Source: Fluviibacter sp964387485 (GTDB lineage: Bacteria; Pseudomonadota; Gammaproteobacteria; Burkholderiales; Rhodocyclaceae). From it: DNA of 11,675 nucleotides. The notes under the pieces were generated by a model. The model was not told the origin of the DNA and searched no databases. It saw only the letters and a program-made list of their open reading frames with translations. Shown piece after piece: positions 1 through 6,463 of this stretch (its first letter is position 1; the number at the start of each line of letters is the position of its first letter). The stretch lies in assembly GCA_964387485.1 (NCBI GenBank), contig CAYLWV010000051.1, positions 1 to 11,675 on the forward strand, read 5' to 3'. A program made the translations under genes and the position numbers.

Positions 1-62
1 GTGCGGGTATCGTACAAACGACGGTTAGGATACTTTTTGATCAAACGTTGAGTTTCAGTCAT
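1..62 (-). CDS. phaR: PHA synthesis regulator PhaR, N-terminus only
   Basis: Only the first 20 codons lie in the window; the gene continues past base 1. The visible protein contains IKKYPNRRLYDT, the signature opening of the PHB/PHA accumulation regulator DNA-binding domain. From family knowledge, PhaR is a cytoplasmic repressor that binds both PHA polymer and DNA near phasin genes and its own gene, releasing DNA when polymer forms. The start is the ATG at 62-60, and an AAGG ribosome-binding sequence sits 8 bases before it. The gene follows phaB on the same strand after a 173-bp gap containing a strong terminator, so it probably has its own promoter. The rest of the protein, including the polymer-binding part, cannot be judged here. 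Confidence 0.9.
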   Translation of the reverse strand, partial: MTETQRLIKKYPNRRLYDTR

Positions 63-133
63 ACACCGGGCCTTGATACAAAAAACACAGTTAGATTGGA
101 CAAACCGTCATCGGGTTATCTATTTTGCAACGC

Positions 134-163
134 ATTATAAAACCAAAAGCCCCACCGAGTAAA
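134..163 (-). promoter_or_regulatory. Candidate phaR promoter
   Basis: Reading the minus strand, a perfect TATAAT lies at 139-134. TTTACT (4 of 6 matches to TTGACA) lies at 163-158, with an 18-base spacer. Transcription would begin near 127, leaving a leader of about 65 bases before the phaR ATG. The -35 element falls in the loop of the phaB terminator hairpin, so the two signals overlap. The -10 match is strong and the -35 is moderate; this is a prediction from sequence only. Confidence 0.45.
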
Positions 164-178
164 ACCCGGTGGGGCTTT
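138..178 (-). terminator. Intrinsic terminator after phaB
   Basis: A perfect 12-bp inverted repeat has arms at 146-157 and 167-178 (AAAGCCCCACCG and its complement) around a 9-base loop. On the minus strand it is followed by TTTTGGTTTTA, a fair U-tract. On the plus strand the right arm ends in only three T residues, so termination should act mainly on minus-strand transcripts. It lies 58 bases after the phaB stop and before phaR, and should separate most phaB mRNA from phaR. Confidence 0.85.
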
Positions 179-235
179 GAAATCAACGACATGCAATCAG
201 CATACTAAAAAAGATTGCCTGCCAAGTTTGTCCAA

Positions 236-982
236 TTACTGGTAGTACAAACCGCCATTGATGTTCATGGTGGCACCGGTGATGAAACCCGCCAGATCCG
301 AAGCCAGATAAACGGCCAGACCAGCGATTTCTTCCGGCTTGGCCAGACGCTTCATCGGCACGGTATCGACGATGCTTTGCAGGATGTCTTCACGGATGGC
401 CATAACCATCTTGGTGGCAACGTAACCTGGGGTAATGGCGTTAACCGTGACACCCTTGGTGGCCATTTCGGCAGCCAGTGCCTTGGTGAAACCGATCACG
501 CCAGCCTTGGCAGCCGAGTAGTTGGTCTGACCAGCCTGGCCCTTGACGCCATTCACCGACGAAATGTTGATCACACGACCCCAGCCCTTTTCAGCCATCT
601 TGGCGGCAAACGGCTGTGTCACGTTGTAAACGCTGTTCAGGTTGGTGTTGATCACGGCATCCCACTGACCCTTGTCCATCTTGGTGAAGAACTTGTCGCG
701 AGTAATACCAGCGTTGTTCACCAGGACGTCAATCACGCCACCTGCCAGCTTTTCAGCTTCGGCAGCCGCAGCAACACACGATTCGTAATTGCCGACATCA
801 CAGGCAACCGGAATGAAGTTCGTAAAGCCTTCGGCTTTCTGCTCGGCCAACCAGGCTTCCTTATCGTCAAACTCCGGGTGATAGGCGGCAACAACCTTAT
901 AACCGGCCTTATCGAATGCCTGACAGAAGGCAGTGCCAAGACCACCCATGGCACCGGTAACGAATGCGATGTGCTGAGACAT
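236..982 (-). CDS. phaB: Acetoacetyl-CoA reductase PhaB
   Basis: PhaB reduces acetoacetyl-CoA to (R)-3-hydroxybutyryl-CoA, usually with NADPH, supplying the monomer for PHB synthesis in the cytoplasm. The 248-residue protein is a classical short-chain dehydrogenase of the family's usual length. The Rossmann cofactor motif TGAMGGLG is at residues 9-16 and NNAG at 89-92. The catalytic set is N114, S142, Y155 and K159, within the PhaB-typical stretch SSVNGVKGQAGQTNYSAAKAG (residues 141-161, given here in its key form). The end GGLYYQ is also family-typical. The start ATG at 982-980 has AAAGGA 7 bases upstream. It follows phaC on the same strand after 181 bp and is followed by an intrinsic terminator. 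FabG is the nearest alternative, but the active-site context and the phaC neighbour favour PhaB. Confidence 0.95.
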   Translation of the reverse strand: MSQHIAFVTGAMGGLGTAFCQAFDKAGYKVVAAYHPEFDDKEAWLAEQKAEGFTNFIPVACDVGNYESCVAAAAEAEKLAGGVIDVLVNNAGITRDKFFTKMDKGQWDAVINTNLNSVYNVTQPFAAKMAEKGWGRVINISSVNGVKGQAGQTNYSAAKAGVIGFTKALAAEMATKGVTVNAITPGYVATKMVMAIREDILQSIVDTVPMKRLAKPEEIAGLAVYLASDLAGFITGATMNINGGLYYQ

Positions 983-1050
983 GTAAACATCCTTTCAAAG
1001 TAGAAATCAGGGAACAACTAGAAAAAAACCGATACAAAGGCCGGCTAAAT

Positions 1051-1071
1051 CTGCACACAGCCTGCACACAG
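1051..1071. repeat. Tandem 10-bp repeat before phaB, possible regulator site
   Basis: CTGCACACAG occurs at 1051-1060 and again at 1062-1071, separated by one base, giving an 11-bp period close to one helical turn. Each copy is a partial dyad of the form CTG-N4-CAG. The pair lies 69-89 bases upstream of the phaB ATG, downstream of a possible promoter at 1091-1119. PhaR proteins are known to favour TGC-rich sites, so a PhaR operator is a reasonable guess, but the sequence does not prove it. Confidence 0.4.
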
Positions 1072-1090
1072 AATACCCCGCTTGAAACTA

Positions 1091-1119
1091 AGTGTATCCC
1101 GAGTTTTGCCGCACCACAA
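1091..1119 (-). promoter_or_regulatory. Weak candidate phaB promoter
   Basis: On the minus strand, TTGTGG (1119-1114) and TACACT (1096-1091) are separated by 17 bases. The -35 matches TTGACA at 3 of 6 positions and the -10 matches TATAAT at 4 of 6. It sits between phaC and phaB, just upstream of the tandem repeat at 1051-1071, which would fall in the early transcribed region. No convincing terminator is visible between phaC and phaB, so phaB may also be read from the phaC transcript. Confidence 0.25.
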
Positions 1120-1163
1120 CAAATGTAACGGGGCAAAATCACCGTAATACAATTTCTACGGGA

Positions 1164-2897
1164 CTATTTCTGTCGCACGTAGCGGCCAGGCGCTGGCTCA
1201 ATCGGGCTAAAACCCTTACCGCCCAATGACTTGGGTGCCGCTTTTACACCGCCCTTAAAGCCATCCAGCCAGGCGGACCAGTCGGTCCACCAGCTACCGG
1301 GCTTCTCGGTGGATGAAGCCGCCCACTGCTCGGCATCGCCCTTCAGATCGCCATCCACCCAGTAACTCCGGCGATTCTTGCTGGCCGGGTTGATGACACC
1401 GGCAATATGACCACTGGCACCCAACACGAACCGGTGCGGCCCCGGCAGCAGACGCGTCACCAGATAGGCAGTCTGCCACGGCACAATATGGTCTTCACGG
1501 GCAGCAAATAGATAGGTGGGCATATCGATGCGTCCCAGATCCACCGGCTGATCACAGAGTGTCAGCTCCCCGGGAATCCGCATGCGGTTTTCCAGATAGG
1601 TGTTACGGAGATACCAGCAGGCCATCGGCCCCGGCAGCCCGGTCGAATCGGCATTCCAGTACAGAATGTCAAACGGCTGCGGCGTATTGCCCAGCAGGTA
1701 GTTACCCGACACATAAGGCCAGACCAGATCATTGGGTCGCAAGGACGAGAACATCGTCATCAGTTCACGGCCTTCAAGCAGGCCACCTTTGCCAATTGCG
1801 GCTTCGCGGGCAGCCACCGATGGGCCATCGACAAAAATGTCGATGTCACCCGTATCGGCAAAATCGAGCATAGTGGTGAGCAGTGTCAGCGAGGCCGCCG
1901 GCTTTTCACCTTGAGCAGCCAGCACGGCCAGCGCCGACGACAGCAGCGTGCCGCCGATGCAGAAGCCGAGCATGTTCATGGTTTTGCTGCCACTGATGGT
2001 CTGCACCACGGGAATGGCCGAAAACGGCCCCAGTTCCAGATACTCGTCCCAGGTGCGGTGCGCATCTTCCTGCCCCGGATTCTTCCAGGAGATCAGAAAT
2101 ACCGTATGCCCTGCTTCGACCGCATAGCGCACCAGCGACGACTCCGGCTGCAAATCCATAATGTAGAAGCGGTTGATACACGGCGGCGTGATCAGCAGGG
2201 GGCGCTTGCCAACCTTGGCGGTCAGAGGTGCATACTGGATCAGCTGGATCAGCTCGTTCTCGTAAACAACGGCACCTTCGGTGGTGGCCAGATTCTTGCC
2301 CACCTCAAACGCAGATTCGTCCGAGGTACTGATCCGGCCTTTGGCCAGATCCTTGAGCAGGTTGTTGATCCCTTCCGTAATCGACTTGCCTTCCGTGGCC
2401 AGCGCCTTCTGGATGACCTCCGGGTTGGTGGCCGCAAAGTTGCTGGGCGACATGGCATCGACAAACTGGTTGGTCAAAAAACGGATGCGAGCCAGACCTT
2501 TGGCATCTTCGCTGGGAATCACGTCAGCCAGCTGGGTCAGAAAACGACTGTTCAGTACATAAGCCTGACGCAGGTAGTCATGCACCGGGCTCGTCGACCA
2601 GGCCTCTGAAGAGAAGCGACGGTCTTTGGCGACACCGGCAACCACCGGTTCTGCCGACGCATCGGCTTTGCGTTGCAGCATCTGCTGCCACAGTTGCTGG
2701 TGGGCCACCATCAGATCATTCATGATCGGTTGCAGCTGCTCTACCGGCGGCGTGAGCGAATTCATGGACGCCATCTGCTCCTTGGGTAATTTGTCTTCAA
2801 GGAAGCCAGTCAGCGACTTGATCAATGCTTCAATCTGTTGCGGTAGATCGGCCATACCCTGCATACCCGGCCAGAATGGATTCTGAAACGACATCAT
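1164..2897 (-). CDS. phaC: Class I polyhydroxyalkanoate synthase PhaC
   Basis: PhaC polymerises (R)-3-hydroxyacyl-CoA, mainly 3-hydroxybutyryl-CoA, into PHA at the granule surface. The protein has 577 residues, usual for class I enzymes acting without PhaE or PhaR-type subunits. The N-terminal PhaC domain covers roughly residues 95-270 and an alpha/beta-hydrolase catalytic region follows. The lipase-like box GFCIGG is at 311-316 with nucleophile C313. The other catalytic residues are D469 (in AAREDHIVPW) and H497 (in GASGHIAGV). The conserved ITPPCINRFYIMDL block is at 236-249. Two consecutive ATG codons (2897 and 2894) could start it; G-rich AGGGGG and TAGGG segments precede them and do not decide between the two. 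It begins 41 bp after the ZIP transporter gene and precedes phaB by 181 bp. The usual phaA is missing. Confidence 0.97.
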   Translation of the reverse strand: MMSFQNPFWPGMQGMADLPQQIEALIKSLTGFLEDKLPKEQMASMNSLTPPVEQLQPIMNDLMVAHQQLWQQMLQRKADASAEPVVAGVAKDRRFSSEAWSTSPVHDYLRQAYVLNSRFLTQLADVIPSEDAKGLARIRFLTNQFVDAMSPSNFAATNPEVIQKALATEGKSITEGINNLLKDLAKGRISTSDESAFEVGKNLATTEGAVVYENELIQLIQYAPLTAKVGKRPLLITPPCINRFYIMDLQPESSLVRYAVEAGHTVFLISWKNPGQEDAHRTWDEYLELGPFSAIPVVQTISGSKTMNMLGFCIGGTLLSSALAVLAAQGEKPAASLTLLTTMLDFADTGDIDIFVDGPSVAAREAAIGKGGLLEGRELMTMFSSLRPNDLVWPYVSGNYLLGNTPQPFDILYWNADSTGLPGPMACWYLRNTYLENRMRIPGELTLCDQPVDLGRIDMPTYLFAAREDHIVPWQTAYLVTRLLPGPHRFVLGASGHIAGVINPASKNRRSYWVDGDLKGDAEQWAASSTEKPGSWWTDWSAWLDGFKGGVKAAPKSLGGKGFSPIEPAPGRYVRQK

Positions 2898-2938
2898 GAT
2901 GCCCTACCCCCTATGAACCAATTTTTACAACCTGATCG

Positions 2939-3715
2939 TTACTCCCCGATCAGAGTCTGAACGATCTGGATTGAAAACACACCCAGAAGAATCATGGCAA
3001 TCTGCAAACCTGTCGCCTTGAGCTCAGGGCGCTTATGCAGACCCGGAATCAGATCGGCCACCGACACATACAGCAGGCTGGCGGCGGCAAGGGCTAGCAT
3101 GCTGGGCACCCAGGCTTCAAGACCAGAGAGCAACAGATACGCCAGCACGGCACCTGTCAATGTGGCCAGGCTGGACAGCATATTGAAGAGTATTGCCTTC
3201 ATCCGGCTGAAGCCGGAATGCACCAGGATGACAAAATCGCCCGTCTCCTGAGGAATTTCGTGGGCGATGATGGCCAGCGCCGTGACGATGCCGATGTCGG
3301 TACCACCGGCAAATGCTGCGGCAATCAGAATGCCATCGACAAAATTGTGAATCACATCACCGAGCAGAATCAGCCAGCCAGAAGCCTTCGGGCTATGTGT
3401 ATGCACAGGATGCTCATGCGCTTCGCAATGGTGCTCGTGGCAATGGCGCCAGAGCACCAGCTTTTCCAGAAGAAAGAAAAAGAGAATACCGCCCAGCACG
3501 GTGGCCATGATCTGATGGATATCCGCCGCGTGCTCGAATGCATGTGGCAGCAGATCCAGAAAAACCGCGCCCAGCATAGCGCCAATAGCATAGGACACCA
3601 GCACCGGCACAACGCGCGGGTGCGTGGCCAGTGACGCCAGCAAGGAAACGGCAATGCTGGCGGCCATGCCTGCCAGACACATCAGCACAATCCAGGTCAA
3701 CGGCGCAAAAGTCAT
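2939..3715 (-). CDS. ZIP-family divalent metal transporter
   Basis: This is an inner-membrane ZIP transporter, a family that brings zinc, iron or other divalent metals into the cytoplasm. Counting from the ATG at 3715-3713 it has 258 residues and about eight hydrophobic segments. The conserved metal-site motifs are HNFVDG (123-128, fourth helix) and HEIPQE (152-157, fifth helix), with LLPHAFE near 55-61. Between helices three and four is a histidine/cysteine-rich cytoplasmic loop, HCHEHHCEAHEHPVHTH (91-107), typical of metal-sensing or binding loops. A TTG at 3727 could add four residues, but neither start has a clear ribosome-binding site. It lies 46 bp after pgeF and 41 bp before phaC on the same strand. 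Metal specificity cannot be read from sequence. Confidence 0.9.
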   Translation of the reverse strand: MTFAPLTWIVLMCLAGMAASIAVSLLASLATHPRVVPVLVSYAIGAMLGAVFLDLLPHAFEHAADIHQIMATVLGGILFFFLLEKLVLWRHCHEHHCEAHEHPVHTHSPKASGWLILLGDVIHNFVDGILIAAAFAGGTDIGIVTALAIIAHEIPQETGDFVILVHSGFSRMKAILFNMLSSLATLTGAVLAYLLLSGLEAWVPSMLALAAASLLYVSVADLIPGLHKRPELKATGLQIAMILLGVFSIQIVQTLIGE

Positions 3716-3751
3716 AACAACGGCCAAAGGGAATAATCAGTCAGGGTGGGG

Positions 3752-3757
3752 ATTATA
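3752..3757 (-). promoter_or_regulatory. Candidate -10 element for the ZIP gene
   Basis: A perfect TATAAT lies on the minus strand between the last pgeF codons and the ZIP start. Transcription would start near 3745, about 30 bases before the ATG at 3715. No good TTGACA-like -35 is seen at the expected distance, inside the end of pgeF. If active, this promoter would serve the ZIP gene and probably phaC, which has only 41 bp of its own upstream space. Confidence 0.3.
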
Positions 3758-3761
3758 AGGC

Positions 3762-4520
3762 TCAGAGGGCAATCCAGATCATGGAGGCCATGCGGCCGGT
3801 CACCTTTTCCCGACGATAGGAGTAAAAGTCAGCAGACGTATACGTGCAGACACCACTGTCGGTCACTGCGGTGACGCCGAGGGCTGCCAGCTTCTGCCGC
3901 GCCAGCGCCGACAGATCGGCCAGCCATTTGCCGGCAGCCTGCGCTTGAAAGCCGCTGGCATGCGCGGGCGATTGCGCCAGAAAAGTACGCCGCACGTCAT
4001 CCCCCACTTCAAATGCCGTCGGGCCGATCGCCGGCCCCAACCAGACCAGCAGATCCCGGGCCTGCACCTGCCCCAGCGCGCTCATGCCCTCTACCAGAGC
4101 CTCGAGCACACCAGCCGCCAGGCCACGCCAACCGGCATGAGCCGCACCCACCACTCGACCCTCACGGTCTGCAATCAGCACCGGCAGGCAATCGGCCGTC
4201 ATGATGGCGCAGACTTGTCCCGGCACGGTGGTCATAACGGCATCGGCTTCGGGTGCCGTTAACGGTGACTCATTCCCGGTCAACGTCAGCACCCGGATAC
4301 CATGTACCTGCGATAGCCAGACGGGTGGCTTGGGCAAAATCGCCGGTGTTAAACACGCCCGATTGGTCTGCACGATGCCCGGGGCATCCCCCACGTGCGC
4401 CCCCAGATTGAAACCACCATAGGGAGGCGCACCGATACCACGTGTGGTTTGCCAGGCGCGCACCCGGTCAGGCAACGGCCAGGCCGGCGCAAAACCAGGC
4501 ACCCCCCGCACATTAGGCAC
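3762..4520 (-). CDS. pgeF: Peptidoglycan editing factor PgeF (YfiH/laccase-domain family)
   Basis: This 252-residue protein belongs to the YfiH/DUF152 family, formerly annotated as multicopper polyphenol oxidase. Family work links E. coli PgeF to removal of wrongly incorporated residues (L-Ser in place of L-Ala) from peptidoglycan precursors. The zinc-site residues are present: H73 in QVHG, C111 in TADCLP and H128 in AAHAGWRG. LGPAIGP (151-157) and the C-terminal FYSYRR are also family-typical. The longest start is a GTG at 4520-4518, overlapping the rluD stop by 8 bp. Further in-frame GTG codons at 4511 and 4502 are possible, and no strong ribosome-binding site decides. Coupling to rluD is conserved in many proteobacteria and suggests translational linkage. 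Confidence 0.93.
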   Translation of the reverse strand: MPNVRGVPGFAPAWPLPDRVRAWQTTRGIGAPPYGGFNLGAHVGDAPGIVQTNRACLTPAILPKPPVWLSQVHGIRVLTLTGNESPLTAPEADAVMTTVPGQVCAIMTADCLPVLIADREGRVVGAAHAGWRGLAAGVLEALVEGMSALGQVQARDLLVWLGPAIGPTAFEVGDDVRRTFLAQSPAHASGFQAQAAGKWLADLSALARQKLAALGVTAVTDSGVCTYTSADFYSYRREKVTGRMASMIWIAL

Positions 4521-5523
4521 TGTCTGCCAGATCCCGAAGATCGTTAATCAGATTCGCCATGTCTTCCGGCGGCGGTGCCGTCCATTTCATGGCTTCGCCG
4601 GTCGCCGGATGAATCAGCCCGAGCTGGCGGGCATGTAATGCCTGCCGCCCGAAACCCGCTGCCGGCTCCGGCAAGGGGTAGCGTTTGCCGCCCTGATAAG
4701 TGGCATCCCCGACCAGCGGGTTACCAATAAACCCCATATGCACACGAATCTGATGCGTACGACCGGTTTCCAGAATACATTCGACCAGACTGCAGCCGGG
4801 ATACATTTCCAGCAAGCGGTAATGGGTAATGGCTTCCTTGCCCTGGCTACTGACCGCCATGCGGGTACGCTGACGTGAATCGCGACCAATCGGCGCATTG
4901 ACGGTGCCATCGACGCGCGGCACACCGCAGAGGACGGCCCGGTAGACCCGTTTGACGGTTCTGGCCTGCAACTGGCGAACCAGGTGCGTGTGCGCTTCCA
5001 GGGTTTTGGCCACAACCATCAGACCCGAAGTATCTTTGTCCAGGCGGTGCACAATGCCGGCCCGCGGCACATGGGTAAACACCGGATCATAGGCCAGCAG
5101 TCCATTGAGTAGCGTACCTTGCCAGTTACCGGCAGCAGGATGCACCACCAGGCCCGGCGGTTTATTAATGACCATGATGTGGTCATCTTCATACACTACG
5201 TTCAGATCCATGGGCTCGGGCAGGAAGGTGCCGGCCTCGGCATCGGTCAGCACCTGATCGACGCGAATCGACAGCTGTTCGCTACCGTGAATCTTGTGTT
5301 TGGGCTCCAGCACCGGCTCGCCATCGACCAAAACCCGTCCGGCTTTGATCCACTGCTGCAAACGGTTGCGGGAATGCTCGGGCACCATCAGTGCCAGGAT
5401 CTGATCCAGGCGACCGCCCTGCTCGGCCACCAGCTCGAGCGTGCTATCATCATTAATGTTGTCTTCCAGATCATCCAGCGCTTCAGGCGTCTCGATATCT
5501 GTGGCGTAAGGCTGCGTTTTCAT
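4513..5523 (-). CDS. rluD: 23S rRNA pseudouridine synthase RluD
   Basis: RluD converts uridines of helix 69 in 23S rRNA (1911, 1915 and 1917 in E. coli numbering) to pseudouridine during late large-subunit assembly. The 336-residue protein starts with an acidic stretch (about residues 9-30), followed by an S4-like RNA-binding domain (about 36-90) and the RluA-type catalytic domain. The catalytic motif HRLDKDTSGL is at 159-168, with D162 as the expected nucleophile. NKPPGLVVHPAAGN (120-133) and GRTHQIRVHM (from about 264) are also conserved. The ATG at 5523-5521 lacks a clear ribosome-binding site. It is the first gene of the minus-strand run, overlaps pgeF, and is divergent from bamD, the same arrangement seen in E. 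coli. RluC or RluA are less likely given this context. Confidence 0.93.
   Translation of the reverse strand: MKTQPYATDIETPEALDDLEDNINDDSTLELVAEQGGRLDQILALMVPEHSRNRLQQWIKAGRVLVDGEPVLEPKHKIHGSEQLSIRVDQVLTDAEAGTFLPEPMDLNVVYEDDHIMVINKPPGLVVHPAAGNWQGTLLNGLLAYDPVFTHVPRAGIVHRLDKDTSGLMVVAKTLEAHTHLVRQLQARTVKRVYRAVLCGVPRVDGTVNAPIGRDSRQRTRMAVSSQGKEAITHYRLLEMYPGCSLVECILETGRTHQIRVHMGFIGNPLVGDATYQGGKRYPLPEPAAGFGRQALHARQLGLIHPATGEAMKWTAPPPEDMANLINDLRDLADSA
5442..5450 (+). promoter_or_regulatory. Possible extended -10 promoter for bamD
   Basis: TGCTATCAT fits the extended -10 pattern TGnTATnAT (5 of 6 to TATAAT plus the TG). It lies inside the 5' part of rluD on the opposite strand. The -35 region is GC-rich and a poor match, as can be tolerated with an extended -10. 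Transcription near 5457 would give a leader of 106-133 bases to the possible bamD starts. The gap between rluD and bamD is only 39-66 bp, so a promoter within rluD is plausible but unproven. Confidence 0.25.
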
Positions 5524-5562
5524 CGTGCGTAGTCTAACGTTTTCAGGCCAGTTCCGGCTCTA

Positions 5563-6420
5563 ATGCCGCGCTTATTTCTTAAAAACAGCATGCACTCTTC
5601 ACTCCGGTTCCAGTCACGCTCCCGTCGCCCGCTGCCTCATTTGCTGCTGGTCGGCCTGACAGCGCTGGTACTAAGTGGCTGCGCCCTGTTTCAGGAAGAC
5701 ACCGATCCCACCAAAGGCTGGTCAGCAAATAAGTTGTACACCACGGCCAAGGAATCGCTGGACGAAGGCAACTACGAACAGGCTGTTAAATTCTACGAAA
5801 AGCTGGAAGCCCGTTATCCGTACGGTACCTACGCCCAGCAGGCCCAGATCGAAACCGCCTACGCGCATTACAAAGCAAACGAGCCGGCCCCGGCCATTGC
5901 CGCCTGCGACCGCTTCATTAAACTGCACCCGAATCACCCGAACCTGGATTACGTGTACTACCTCAAAGGCATGATCGGTTTTAACGAAGATCTGGGCTAC
6001 GGCGGTTACGTCATGCAGCAGGATCCGACCGAGCGCGACCCGAAGAGTATGCGCGAGTCCTTTGTCGCGTTCAAATACCTCTACGACAACTTCCCCAATA
6101 GTAAATACCGAGATGATGCGGCCAAACGCATGATCTATCTGGTGAATGCCCTCGCCTCGCATGATCTGCACGTTGCCAACTATTACGTGCGTCGCGGTGC
6201 CTGGCTGGCCGCCGCCAACCGTGCGCAGGAAGTGGTCCGTTACTACCCGGATGCCCCGGCTGTTGAAGAAGCGCTGGCCGTTATGACTTACAGCTACGGC
6301 CAGCTTGGCCTGCCGGATCTACAGGCAGACAGCGACCGTATTTTGCGACTCAACTACCCGAACAGCCGCTTCCTGACCGAAGGCATTCAGCGGGACAAGC
6401 CCTGGTACAAACTCTACTGA
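5563..6420 (+). CDS. bamD: Outer membrane assembly lipoprotein BamD (ComL)
   Basis: BamD is the essential lipoprotein of the BAM complex; it binds BamA at the inner face of the outer membrane and helps insert beta-barrel proteins. From the ATG at 5563 the protein has 285 residues. A basic N-region and hydrophobic stretch lead to the lipobox LSGC with C40 as the lipidated cysteine. Alanine at +2 agrees with outer-membrane sorting. The mature part (about 246 residues) matches the usual BamD size and is built of TPR-like helical repeats, with recognisable blocks at about 55-90, 92-125 and 150-200 (including RDPKSMRESFVAFKYLYDNF). The ATG at 5590 gives a more usual signal length (cysteine at 31), and neither start has a clear ribosome-binding site. 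It is divergent from rluD, as in E. coli, and convergent with gloB. Confidence 0.93.
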   Translation: MPRLFLKNSMHSSLRFQSRSRRPLPHLLLVGLTALVLSGCALFQEDTDPTKGWSANKLYTTAKESLDEGNYEQAVKFYEKLEARYPYGTYAQQAQIETAYAHYKANEPAPAIAACDRFIKLHPNHPNLDYVYYLKGMIGFNEDLGYGGYVMQQDPTERDPKSMRESFVAFKYLYDNFPNSKYRDDAAKRMIYLVNALASHDLHVANYYVRRGAWLAAANRAQEVVRYYPDAPAVEEALAVMTYSYGQLGLPDLQADSDRILRLNYPNSRFLTEGIQRDKPWYKLY

Positions 6421-6430
6421 GTGAACCCAC

Positions 6431-6452
6431 CACGGATCCTGCCGGATTTGTG
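6431..6452 (+). other. Hairpin after bamD
   Basis: CACGGATCC (6431-6439) can pair with GGATTTGTG (6444-6452) around a TGCC loop, forming 9 pairs including two G-U wobbles. The wobbles become A-C mismatches on the opposite strand, so the structure is stable only in bamD-sense RNA. It begins 11 bases after the bamD stop in the convergent gap with gloB. There is no U-tract, so it may protect or end the mRNA rather than act as a standard intrinsic terminator. Confidence 0.35.
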
Positions 6453-6463
6453 CCCAGCTCTGC

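Noticed and set aside
215..1003. 262-codon plus-strand open frame opposite phaB
   Set aside because: It is almost fully antisense to phaB, whose motifs and active site are unmistakable. The predicted protein shows no recognisable domain and its frame mirrors phaB codon bias.
1017..1045. Run of seven T residues (minus strand) after GCCGGC, as a terminator between phaC and phaB
   Set aside because: Only a 3-bp stem can be formed directly before the T-run, and the T-run lies close to the phaB ribosome-binding site. It is more likely part of an AT-rich leader.
1142..1161. Short dyad CCGTA...TACGG right after the phaC stop as a phaC terminator
   Set aside because: The stem is only 5 bp with a 10-base loop and no U-tract, so it is too weak to call.
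1911..2609. 232-codon plus-strand open frame inside phaC
   Set aside because: It lies wholly antisense to phaC and has a low-complexity, domain-free product. It is best explained as a shadow of a GC-rich coding strand.
4511..4513. ATG overlapping the rluD stop as the pgeF start
   Set aside because: It is out of frame with the pgeF coding sequence. The in-frame starts here are GTG codons.
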